64,000 nt of DNA, from NCBI GenBank assembly GCA_013399305.1, contig VXAI01000090.1, positions 1,905,616-1,969,615 on the forward strand, in the 5' to 3' direction. Shown here piece after piece: positions 48,601-60,600 of the stretch. The DNA is from Rostratula benghalensis (taxonomy: Eukaryota > Chordata > Aves > Charadriiformes > Rostratulidae). The notes under the pieces are model-generated. The model was not told the origin of the DNA. It did no database searches and saw only the letters and a list, made by a program, of their open reading frames with translations. The stretch's first letter is position 1. Every line of letters starts with the position of its first letter. A program made the translations under genes and the position numbers.

Positions 48601-50837
48601 AACAGACCTTCATGGTAGTTAGGAACACAGAAGTCTGGAACTCTCAAAGAACTGAGCAGAGATAGGTCTTATTCTTATGGTCTAAACAGTTATTTTACTT
48701 AATGCAAAAGTTGTGGTAGTAGTGAAACCACTCAATTTTATCTAAGATGTTGTAATTAGTGTACTGATCATAAAAGTAGACAGTATCAGAGACATTTTTT
48801 TTCTTGTGATCTCTCTGCTATCAGGAATTTGGAATTCCTACACAGTGGCATAACTTCACCCAGATTTACTAGAAGGTGTGTTCTTTTTTAGTTCTGTATA
48901 TACCCTGGTGGTTAGATCTATTAATTAGGTTACCACAAAATATGCATTTGAATCTCCTCAGGCTAAGTAGCAAGCTAATCTCAGATCAATTGTTTACCTC
49001 AACATTCAGACTTGTATTTAAAAGGTGTTTTGCATCACAAATACTTTTATTTCAAGGAGTGGCTTTCATTCTGTCACTTTCATTCTGTGAGAAGTTCAGT
49101 TTTGCACATTGGTTAAACATTATCACAGGATCTTGGATGGTGTACTGCTGCAGATCCCTCACTTCTTCATTGGATCTAACCCATGACATAATTTGCTAAA
49201 TCTGTAAAAGGTTCAAGACTTGGTTTTATTAGAGTTCATGTTTTGATATATGTGACTGCTAAATAATAAAGCCCCAGCTAAAATATGGGAAAATGAGGAC
49301 AGAGCACTTTCTGCGATGATCCAACTATCCGTCTAGAGCAGGCCAAGAAAATCTGGGCCTTCATTCATGCAATTTAGCATTTTGGATTGATAGGCAATAT
49401 ATTTCCTGCCTCACCTATACATATTTCTCTGCTTATTCTTTGACTCTTACCACAAGAAGACTGAAACAGTGTAGTTTATATTGGTTTTGACTATCATTAC
49501 AGCATAAAGAAGATGGAGGTTTTATATCAAGTTTCTAGCTTTGAGCTACCTGGCATGGAAAGTTTGACTTTCTTAAGCTGCGCCAATTCTAAACTATGGT
49601 ACTGGATAAAAGACCTCAGGAAAGGTTCACTCTGGAATTTCAACAGCAAGATGAGACTCAGCTGTAACTTGGCAGAGTTGAGTTCCGGACATAAATGATT
49701 CATCCTTTTCCTTCTTTATATGTAATCTTTCGATTTCTTTCATCTTACCTTTCTCCAACCTTGCATATTTTGGAGGAAAATGGACAATATGGAAAAAGAT
49801 CATAGTCCAAGGTTTTAGGCTTTCATAGTAACAGGGTATTTTCAGAAAAAGTCAAGGTTAAGTACACAGAGAAATACAGAAGGATCCTACACAAGTTATA
49901 CACACAAGATCCTAAACAAGTAATAACAGTACTGTTTTTTCAGACTGAAAAAAAAATGACAATATTTTCATGGCACATTTGAACAGTTTATAAATAGGAT
50001 AAGGTTCTACCTTTAATTTATCCATTATTGGTCTAAAAATGACAATGCAGTTTACTGGTACTTTGCTGGACTAAGACATTGAAAAGTACAGTATCACTAT
50101 CAGTAGAGCACAAAGAAAAGTTGTGTTTCCCTTCACATAAACTAGTTGAGCAGGATATTATTATCCTCAAAAATTCATGACTTATAAGTGAGAATGTGAA
50201 TTCACAGACTATAGAATAAAAAAATAAATTCTTTTATGAGACTTTGGACACAAATTTAGACACTTCCACACTAGTACTACCATCCTGAATAATGGTTGAA
50301 AACCTTGCCAATTTTTAATTGCTTCATATAGTGAAGTTTTATACAGTTGAAGAAAAAAAAGGAGCTACAAGAAATTTAACATATGTAACAAATATGGAAA
50401 TTTGCAATAGATTTGGAGGAACTGGCAAATTGCCATTCACCACAAGGTCTTGGACCAAGATAAAGTCATCTGTATACTTCACAGATGTTAAACAAAACAA
50501 AAATAAAAAAGTGCTATTGCTAAAAAATTCTTATGGTGAATTCAGATTTGGCTCCATGTTCATAACACAACTGACTTGACTAATGAAAAGTAAAGGTTCA
50601 GATAAATAAAACACATAATAGAATGGCCACACACAGTGTGGGATCCCATAAACGACTGCAAATATTTGTACTATTCTAAAAGTAATCTTGATTAAAAATT
50701 AACTATGTATTCACTGCTCCTATTCAGTTTTCCTGAAAAGAACTAAAATTCAGTTTAAAACATGGTAACATGTACTGGTGTTTACACAATTTTCTCATCT
50801 GTAGAAGTACCAAGCACAGGCTTCTGTACTACCGTAA
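42681..50837. other. Convergent GFRAL-HMGCLL1 intergenic region
   Basis: About 8 kb between two convergent genes. It contains a TA-repeat assembly gap at 47428-47607. Scattered short open frames, the longest 107 codons at 48876-49199 on the plus strand, resemble no family I know. No CR1 copy or RNA gene was recognised. Confidence 0.7.
47428..47607. other. Assembly gap (180 N) inside a TA dinucleotide repeat
   Basis: 180 unresolved bases lie between TATATATATATACATATAT on the left and ATATATTTG on the right. The gap probably hides an expanded TA microsatellite. Open frames spanning the N run are artefacts. Confidence 1.
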
Positions 50838-50843
50838 TTTATT
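50838..50843 (-). other. HMGCLL1: Candidate HMGCLL1 polyadenylation signal
   Basis: TTTATT on the plus strand is AATAAA on the minus strand, about 180 bases past the HMGCLL1 stop. It is plausible but one of several in AT-rich DNA. Confidence 0.35.
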
Positions 50844-51023
50844 TCTTACAAATCAGACAATTCTTGACCAGACAGTAAAGTAACTCTTCCGATAATAAAA
50901 AGTTATATGGGGGTTCTATTTTGCTTCTTTGCTGAAATGGTAATCTTACATTTGTATTCTTGATGTAGATGTCCTTGGTCAATGTAGATGACAAAAAATT
51001 AAGCTGCCCCAAAAAAACCCTGT

Positions 51024-51137
51024 TTAATTCATAGTTCCAGTATTGAAGGAAGCTTGTGCAACCTTTGAGTTTGTTTTCTTGTTCAAAGCTGTACAGATGA
51101 AGTTTCCAGCTTCCATCAATGCATAAAGATTTACTCC
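51024..51137 (-). CDS. HMGCLL1: HMGCLL1 last coding exon
   Basis: Minus-strand terminal exon of HMG-CoA lyase-like 1, which cleaves HMG-CoA to acetyl-CoA and acetoacetate outside mitochondria. It reads [20 protein letters not shown] followed by [17 protein letters not shown] and TAA at 51026-51024. Mammalian HMGCLL1 ends with a very similar GVNLYKVMEAG...[11 protein letters not shown]. The bird protein replaces the last Ala with TGTMN. There is no C-terminal CKL-type peroxisomal signal, unlike mitochondrial/peroxisomal HMGCL, which together with synteny favours HMGCLL1. Acceptor CTTTTTTTAG lies just before the exon (51138-51147). The exon is in phase 0. Confidence 0.95.
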   Translation of the reverse strand, partial: GVNLYALMEAGNFICTALNKKTNSKVAQASFNTGTMN

Positions 51138-54100
51138 CTAAAAAAAGATGTGGAAAATGTTAATAATAATAAATGCATGTTTTGAAAATGCTCAAACTCC
51201 TTTTTTTTTTTTTTTGCTTCACAGTCTAATTTTTGCAAACAAAGGGTCTGATTCATGTCAGAGGTCAGTAGCAGAGATCAGCAGAGCTACAGCAACACAG
51301 ACAATAGTCACAGCTTCCAGTTGTTTGGAAGGCTCTACATTTTGAGGTTGCTTTCTTATCCTAACAGCAGCAGACGAAATACTTTAGTAATATCTTTCAA
51401 ACTCAAAAGAACCTGGGATAAAGACCTGGCATAACAACTTGAAGAACTTGGAAGAAAAAGATAGTGTCTACATATCTGCTGTACTTACCACCCAATGCTA
51501 AAAAACTTCATGCTTGTAAGTATCCCATTCACAGATCAGAAAAAAGAAGGAAACACACTTGTATGTTTCTCACTGAACCCAGTTCAGTGAGAAACAGGAT
51601 ACTGCATTCTCTTGAATAAATATGACCTCTTTCTTGAAGAAGTCCCTTTCAATGCAAAATCACAATTTACATTGCTAGCACAACTGAGAAAAAAAATGCA
51701 GCTGCTTGATCTGCCTGTGCTAAGAAATGTACCTTGAGCAATTAACTGTTTTTTAACCAACATAAAATACATAGCAATGCTGTCTGATTGCTAAAATGGA
51801 GTCAGATTTCTGATCAAAGAGGAAAAAATACTACATTATTAGTCTCCTGGAATATAAAATATAGAGCAAAATTTTAGACTTAGATTGTATGAGTGATGCA
51901 GTACTTTCTCTAAAGATTGGAATTTAGAAGCCAGTAAAGTTCTGTTGAAGAAATGCAAAAGAGGACTTTGAACTATTACTACACTTAGCAGTCATATAAA
52001 ACTGAGAAAAGAGCGTCATTCAGCATTAAAGAGTACAAGATGTATTGCACCAGAAACACCCTTTCATAACACTTAAGGATTTATGCACTGAAGTTCAGAC
52101 CAACTTTGCCTTTTTCATTCTTGGAACTGGACAAAAACATTAATGACAATAGAAATTACTTCATAGAAATGTAATTAAAAACATTTTTCATTTGAAAAAG
52201 TAATGCTTCAACATTTCTAATCATCTCTAATATATAGCACCATCTAAAGCATATTGTTCAAATACAGCCCTTTATAACGGTCTCATTTTAATACAGTTAT
52301 AATGAGGGTGATTTCAGCTCATTCTGTTTATTGGTCACTACTTAGGCTTAGTTTGTAGAGTCCTATTGCACATAATGAAATCTAAAAAATTCTTTGAGCA
52401 TCTGTGCTTCTTTGCTAGGAAGACACAAGAAACATGCCATCACAGACATACTTGGTAGTTAGATTATGGAAGATGCAAAATAAACCCCCCCAAAGCTATA
52501 CAAAATTCACATTTTCAGCTCTGTAACACTGCATAATGTGATATGTGTTGATAAGAAACTTATGTTCATAGTCTACATTCATTAAATGGAATACAAGCAC
52601 TCTGCCTTTTACTTTGCCTTTCTTATGTAAGTGTCGTGAACAAAAAAGGCACAAACCCCAGCATTCACAAGCACGACTCACAGACTGGGATGGCAAACAA
52701 GTTGTGACAGGTTTTTGTAAGGTTGTTGAGTCAAACTAGTATATGGCTTCAGACAGATTCTCAGAAATATACTTGAGTGTATTTGGTAACCACTCCATAT
52801 ATCCAGAATTAATCCTTGACACAAAGGAATGAAACTATGAAACATAAAGACAAGTACCTCCAATAGTAGATATGACCTTGGATAAGTGCAAAGTTCTCTA
52901 ACTCCCCCTGACTCCAATTAATCAGTTCTCATTCAGCATTCATAAATACCAACTCTATTATCTCTCCAAACTTCAGTTTCAGTGTCAGTAATGAGAGGCT
53001 AACAGTACTTAGTTGCTTCTCAGAAAGGCTTCTTGTTTGCCAAGCACTTTGAAGGCACAAGTGCTATTACTATAATTACATAGGAACCATATAGAAACTG
53101 CTTTTATAGAAAGTACATGTCTCCTTACAAAGTTTCATAAGCATTAATGATCTATGACATAATTATCTATCCATTACCATGGTACAACCAATAAATCTCT
53201 TTGTAGATGGGCTCTGTTAGAAAATTATTTCACATTTAGCCTGCTAGAGATTCATTTCACACATCACTTCTTGGTTACATGTTCTGAAGAACAGCATAGA
53301 ACAAGCATCAATTACAATTCTGATGTATCTAGTCAATCTGAACTCAATAATGTACACTTAAATATTCCCCAGCCTTTGGTTGACACTTTAAGTGACTTCA
53401 GTCAACAAATTAAAGCTTTATTGTATAGCTGAGAAGACATTGAACAAGCACTCCTTGCAAATGGATGGCATTAGTAATTATAATTTCATTTTGTGCCATT
53501 ATACAAAAGGGGATATATTAATAGATTTTTGCAATAATTATTTTACAAAATTGGCCATGGTACCAAAACCAGCCAGCACTGCAAAGACCAAGGCTCATAT
53601 ATTAAGGTAACCATTTTGATGCTTATTGTCTCTCACCCAGTAAACCACTATTTTTTTAATGGGCCAGAAAAGGGTGAAAAACCTTGTGGTTTGTTATTGC
53701 AAAATCTAATACTTTTTGTAAAAAAGGGAGAACTAAATGTTTGATGGTGACACCCTTATCTCCATGGGATTTGGTATCAACCTGTAGGACAAGCTAGATT
53801 CCTGCTTTGGTACCAGATCATTAACAGGTTAATAAATCTTACCAAGAAGCCTGGAACAAGGTATAGTTCATTTAATCAGGCTACTTCTATTTAATTGATT
53901 CCTTTAACAATGAGTCAGTTGGAAAAGTCGATGAGTATTTTGCCCAAGGAAAGACCATACTAAAAGCTTAACTCTAAGGTGCACAGCAATGTAAAGTGAA
54001 AAGCGTGATTTCTCCTTCTTATTCCAAAAAACTGTGTTGCTTCAAAAGAATAAACACCTTCATTAAAAACGTTACCCCAAAGCACATATGACAGTTCAAA

Positions 54101-54519
54101 ACAAAAAGGTATCTGACATCTACCCACAACTCCCCAAGAAGCACATGAAAGCAGATAAACATTACAGTGAACTCTGTAAGGTACTAACTATGCTTTCATA
54201 GTGCTCAGGGGATGTACAATTCAGAAACAAGTTCCACAATCCTTTTCTGTCAAGAAACTCTGTCAGCACGTATAACACACTTGAACTGAAACCTAAAGAC
54301 ACGTGCTAAGCTCCCTAAGAACTCAAATCTTTGTACTTCAGACATCAGGCTTTTCAATTCTTTTCTGCAGTAGTTTATGTACAAACAACACACGGTGCAG
54401 TTTTGGTAGCTCTTTATATGTTCTCTTTTGAGCTTGACTCTCAAAGTCCGTGTCTAAGTTTTCTATAAAAATATTTTTGTTTTCCTTGAAGTTGTACACA
54501 GAAAGAAAAAATATCTTAC
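51138..54519 (-). other. HMGCLL1: HMGCLL1 intron
   Basis: A 3.4-kb intron between the last two coding exons. It is AT-rich, with no mobile element, exon or RNA gene recognised. Confidence 0.8.
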
Positions 54520-54645
54520 TGTATTGATTCCCAGACCATTAAGCATGTATATCACATCCTCCGTGGCTACATTTCCAGTAGCACCTTTTGCATAGGGACA
54601 ACCACCCAGTCCTGCAACCGATGAATCCACTACAGCAACTCCCAT
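54520..54645 (-). CDS. HMGCLL1: HMGCLL1 penultimate coding exon with active-site loop
   Basis: A 126-nt phase-0 exon encodes [20 protein letters not shown] followed by [32 protein letters not shown] is the HMG-CoA lyase signature. Its Cys corresponds to catalytic Cys266 of HMGCL, and the Asn nine residues later (GATGN) to metal ligand Asn275. The loop is intact, so the enzyme is probably active, if the unseen His ligands in the HCHDTYGQ segment are also present. Acceptor GCTGTCTTTCAG (54646 upward) and donor GTAAGA (54519 downward) flank it. The leading methionine is internal, not a start. Upstream exons lie right of the window. Confidence 0.96.
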
Positions 54646-57600
54646 CTGAAAGACAGCAACACATAAATCCATCATCACAGTGTTATTTATAATTAATTAT
54701 TCATACATAGCAGGTTATACATGCTAGTTACCATGGATAAAATCCACATTTGTCCACAAATGGATGTGATTCTTGGAGGACATTCCCTAGAATGGTGTTA
54801 GTCTGACATCTTTGTAGGTAAAGACTCCTCAAACACAGGATGTGGAACAGAGTACTAACGGTCAATTACATATGATTTTGGCAGATAAGATGATTGCTGT
54901 TTTAGAGCCAAACAGGGTTTTATGCCTTTTGTCTCTGTCTCTCTGTATGTTGTTTTTAAGTAAAGTACCCTGCATCTACTCCTGCAAAAGTTTACATGCA
55001 GCCATAGACAATCAATGCATTTATTCAAATGTGTGATTTTAAACATATGTCTAAGTCTTTGCAATTTGGAAGTCTTACTATAGCATCTGATTTATGTGTC
55101 AGCCAAATGATTTTGGGACATCTACTCTCTAAAATGTGTTTTATATTAATGGCTATTCTTCCACAAAGAACTTCCCTCCTAGCATTTTCTTTCATTTCCT
55201 TTTCTTTCTTCTTTATTAGATGTCATGAAACCACCATGTAAATAATTTTTGTTCTTGTTTTAGAGGAAGATTACAAGGTATTTTCACCCAAATTGAATAC
55301 CACAATGTAAGCAAGAATAAAATTTTGGCAGATTTGTTAAAGAGTTCATAAGTTCAGATCAACTGGAAATAAAAGTTTAAAGGCCCTTATTCTGGTGAGT
55401 CTGACCCATTGTTTATTGTAATCACTGGTCTAGAAGAAAACACAACCCCCAAAATAGCAAATTTCACACTCTAGCACAATCCTAGAGTAGCAATCAAATG
55501 CCTAGTTTTTAAGATGCTTGGAATAACTGAACAGCTTGCATATCATGAAAGTTCTCCACAGATATAGGTTCAAATATTTGAGTATTTTTAAGGGAGTACT
55601 TATTGTACAGTGTTAAGCTGTCTCATTTAAACTAAGACTTGAATAAACAGCCAGCTGCCATATAGTCATAATTTGATTTTTATTTTCTTCTGACTGCTCT
55701 CTCAGCATATTCATGATAAAGAATAGTAAATGAGTTACCAACTCTTCCCAAGAGATAATATTACATTTCCTATGGGATAAAGTATATCCTGGGAGATTAG
55801 TGAGGGAGAGAAAGGAACCAAGCCTGTGATTTCCACTGAGTTGTTTAGCGAGCTCTTGCACCCTCTTCTTTCTGTGATTAGATTTTAAAATAAAGCTGAA
55901 ATTGGGAAGCATTTATTTCTGTTTTAACGTGTTAGGTATGTGATCCAGGACACTGGGTCTCCCTTGCTAGAGACAGCTCTTCAGACTTCGCCTTAAAGAA
56001 GATTAGATGCTTTTGGAAGCATTCAGGCTCCAGAGACAATCAGAGGCAGGCGATGATATTAGGCAGAGAGGTCATCAGATCTTCAAAGAAACCAGCTTCT
56101 CTCTACCTTAAGCACATTGGAGGTTTCTCCTCCCCCTAGTGCTTAAGTCAGACGTACACCAAAAGTTTACAAGAAGTCAGGCAAACTAAATCAGGGTGCA
56201 ATCACACCTCAAATTCAGGACAGGAAATCCTGTGCAGAGGAAGGTTTTCAAAACTCCAACTTCGACTTTGGGTCCAGAGAGATTTGGAGGTCAAACCATG
56301 CCTGTTGCACACAATGGCAAATCAGTCAGATCAGCTTAGAGTCCTGACTCCACAGAGAGGTGCTCACCTTCTGAGAGACCTACCTGTTCCTGCAGGCTAA
56401 GCTGGGAGCCTGAGCTTCTCCTTCACTACCATGGATACAACTGGCTGGCAAGGTAGGCAAAAGATACATCCTGCACATTGCAGTTGCTAAGTCCCCTTTC
56501 TGAATGCACCCGATAGTGGGTTTATTTTAGTTCTGAAATAAACTTCCCTAATGTTTTGTTGTACTTGCTTCTAGTTTTAACAGCACTTTCCATAGTTTTA
56601 TCACTGGCCTTACAGGGTCTTTGAAGTTCCAACATTTCTGGAGAGTAATAATAAAGAGTGATCCAAGGAGTGATCCAAGCAAGCCATGCCCCAGGTCCTA
56701 TTCTCAGGCAGGGAATATTATTTTGAGGTAGGTAGCTGCCCAAAGCCTGTAATTAAGACCTCAAAGGAGCATAACAGTGACAGGCAAGACAGTACTGTTT
56801 AACATTGCTCACACAATGAGACTCTCTAAGAAGGGATATTGTACTTTAAAGTACACTAATCTGTGAATTATGGAGTGAATCACCAAAATACGTGTTTCAC
56901 ATTTCAGTCACTTGTCACACACTTTGTTTGTGTAACCCACCAACCAGAAAATGTGTTATACAACACATCTGTGTCCAATACACAGAGGATACGCATTTAA
57001 GATAGCTTTCAACTGGAAATTCTGTCTCTCTTTGCACTAGCTGCTAAGATTCATGTATTTACTCTGGAAGTCATTACTTCAACCTCCAGAGTGGCAGCTG
57101 TCGGGCTTGCAAGTGTACCTGCAGAAAGACACTTAAGGCCTCTTAATGTAAAAACTTTGGGTACAGTGAAGGCCTGGGGAAAAGGAAGAGTAACATGTAG
57201 AGGAACTGTTATGATACAATCATGCATCCCTCTACCATGCCTGCTGCTTCAGGCTGATTTTAAGATTTCTGTCAGAAACGACTGTTTCAAGGATGAAATA
57301 GTAGAAGAAAGTGTCCTTCGTGGAGTTTTCCCCAGCTGCCAGGTTATGTCATAACTGCTATAGCATTCTTCTTGATGTACTTATTTTCAGTATCTTTTAC
57401 ATGAGGATAGAAGATACAGGCAAACAATGTGTTGAGGTACATCTCAGCTGTTAAATCCAAGGGAAGATCAACAGGCTCAGAAAGAGGTTTAGTAGCATAT
57501 AAGCAGTCACTTTCTGACCCCAGAAAATTATCTCATTAAACACTTTTCTTGAGCAAAAAATGGGAAAAATATCAACTAAATTGTATGGTAACAATTAAAG

Positions 57601-60600
57601 TGGCATCTGGAAACAGCCAGAAAAGTTTGCCAGTTCAAAGCTGGGGAGACCTCCTGTTGTGGGGTGACAACCTGTATTACCATCACCTGCTCCAGTCATT
57701 CACAGGGGTCTCACTGGGAAAAAAACCAAGAAATAACATACTGCCATCATTAAAAGTGTGTGTCTTGTAAAGGCATTGGATATATATATACATATTAATT
57801 TATTGATATGCTTGTACAAACACTTGTGATGCCACCATAATTCTGCATTTGCAGTGCAAGTTTTGTAACACTGGGGTACATGTTGTTTATTATTGGTTTT
57901 GAAAGTGTTTGTGAATACATGCAGGAGTATGCAATACCACAGCAGCATAAAGGTAACATAAAATACACATCTTTGGCTAACCACATCCTAGTCTTCTCAG
58001 CCAGCCTCCTCTGAGCTAATTCAAACTACCTCCACTGGAAATTGGAATAATCTCAATCATTGTAGTCTAACATACCTGAAAGAGCATAAAAAATGGTACC
58101 TTCCGCTGGGTAAACAGTAGGAGCTGTAACCTCCAGAAGGTGAACCGCAATAATTGCTCTGTCTTTTAAACCATCAACTATTCTGGCTAAACAGAAAAAG
58201 CAGAGAGGCTAGTCACAGCTTTACACTGGCAACAACCTCAGTGTGGTGGCTTTCATCCTAGTACAGTACACCTACACCATTACTTCCCAGAAGTACTTTA
58301 TGTCCCTATAAATATATCTGCATCAGGATGAATTTGCCATTTTAACAGCCAGCCAGGTGTAGACAAGGTCTTGACATGGTATATAGAATACAGCAGCTCT
58401 GTCAGAGCTGGAGGTCAGTCCAAGTAAGCTCTGACTGACCTTCAAATCTGACATGTCTTCAAATCAATGCTCTTGGTATGCAACAAGTGGGTGTCTCTGC
58501 CTTTAAGATATTGTCCTTTAAAGTTTCTTTACAACACTTCTGATAAGATGTCCACTGCAACATACTGCTATTTCAGCAGCAGGATCAGCTGCATCTGTCT
58601 GCTTTTGCATGAGGTACAGGCAAATACGTGTTTTCTGATTCATGTGCAGAATTACTGCAGTTCATCTCCAGTGTGGCCCCATTCAAAAACTCCTTAAATA
58701 CTTCATACTCCAGGTTCCATTCGAACAGTGCTAAAAACAGATGTTGGAAAACATCCTCCAGCAGCACTACTAACTAATTTGGAGGTTAATATTACAGCCC
58801 AGCCTGTCCAAGCACAGAGTCTGAAATAGCACCTAATAAATAACTTCTCTGCAAGTTTGAGCAGCTCTGAAGCTGGTTTGCTTTTATAGTCATTAAAAGC
58901 AGAACAGGCTCGAAGAGAGAAGTTAAAACTTGACATAACGTGTAAAACAAGGCTTCTTCCTTCATCACATGTCCAAAATTTGTCAGGCTTTTACAAGAGA
59001 TAATGAGTTTCAAACCTTTCAGCAATCTGAGCTTGCAAAACATTCACTGTCAATATGAGATCTTTTAAAAGCCCACAGTCTCATTGTCACTTTCTGACAG
59101 GCACTAAATTGTGCTGAGATTCATGAGGAGTTGCACTGCAGCTATTTCAGAGGATATGTCCTAGACAAGCACTCACAGAGCTGCTTATGTATGGATGTCT
59201 GTGTGAGTGAACAATGACTTGGCTTCCAGGACAACTTAAGTGCTCCAATCTTTTTTGACACTTGTAGAGTTTTGATAATCACTAAATTCCTGACAGTGGT
59301 TCCTGAACACCTTCCAAACTTTAGCTTTGGCCAGCTTTAGCTAACTCTCTAGAGAAGGCAGAAAACTTTTTGCTCCCGTCCCATGCTATCTTCCTAATTC
59401 CCCAATGAGAGAGCAAGGAATTAAATTCATCACCTTTGTCAAACAGCCAGTTTTAACAGGAAACCATTATTGCCAGTGAATAATAAATGGTTCATGTTTC
59501 TCTGTTTGCGTTACTGCCTCCCCATAATTTCTTGTTGGGACAGTCATTCCTCTTCCTTACTGATCTTTAAACCTGGCTTCATCTAACAGAAGTTTAACTT
59601 TGTCCCTCTTAAAAATGGCAAGGTCAGCATCTGCAACTTCAGGAATTCACAAGCTGTAAATCAGTAGCTAGAAATGAGGTCTCTCATAAATTAGGGGGTT
59701 TTTTTCAACTATGAGATTTTGAAACCATAATATTGAGGATCCCAGGTATGCATTAAACAGGAAAAGATTTGTTGTCTAACAAAATTTAGGAGCCACAGCA
59801 TCATGAAGTTCAGTACCACAGTGCCTTAAAGATAGGTGCATGTAGCTATGACAAAGAAGCACTGTATTCAGCATTTGTTCAAGGAAGGGGAGAAGTAAAA
59901 GGTATATATATGTATATATGTTAGGTCAAAGGCTGTCCACACAAAAGGCAGAGCAAGACTAAGACTATTTAATCCTGCAGCCCTGTCAGTATCTAGCTGG
60001 AACTCTTGGTGCGATGCTGTCATATACCTGAATCTTTCTGGCATCATTCTGCTACCCCCTACTACTTGGCATGCCATCACGAAAAATGCCTTCTTCTGTA
60101 TAGACAGAGTCAACCATAGAAATATAAACAACTACGCCAGTAGTGCTTTGAAAGGTGGCTGTGCCCACAGCGACCCATCTGTGAGTTACATTATCAAGCT
60201 GGCTAAAATCAGAGCTTACCATCCCCCTTGATTTCAATAAAACAAAGGTATGTAAAAAAGTATTATTTTAGTATTTGAGCATAAATTTCTACATACAAAA
60301 CAGAACAACATCTCCCTGCGAAAAATTCTGCACGTTAACTGCATTTCCTTCCTGCTGCTTCTTCTCTCTACTCTTGCTAAAGATTAATGCATTACAAAAC
60401 AGAACGCCATTTTTCAGAGGTAACTCCATCACTAGTGACCACAGGGTGTCAGTGTTACATTAAAATCTATAATTTCCCAGTTTATTTAGTTAGAAAATTA
60501 ATACGTTCAATGAAACAAAAAAAAAAATAATCCTTTTCTCCTGAAACACACTGAGATGCAAGCCATTTGCGGGCAGACATGCTGCATAAAATAGGTTAAT

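Noticed and set aside
48876..49199. 107-codon plus-strand open frame
   Set aside because: It is hydrophobic with no recognisable family, no splice context and no compositional shift. It is probably chance in AT-rich intergenic DNA.
51024..54645. Assignment to HMGCL rather than HMGCLL1
   Set aside because: The C-terminus lacks the CKL-type peroxisomal signal of HMGCL and matches HMGCLL1 (KVAQASFN). The GFRAL neighbourhood also fits HMGCLL1.
60052..60237. Minus-strand open frame with a protein-like look
   Set aside because: No match to HMGCLL1 or any domain I know, and no convincing splice sites. Not called.
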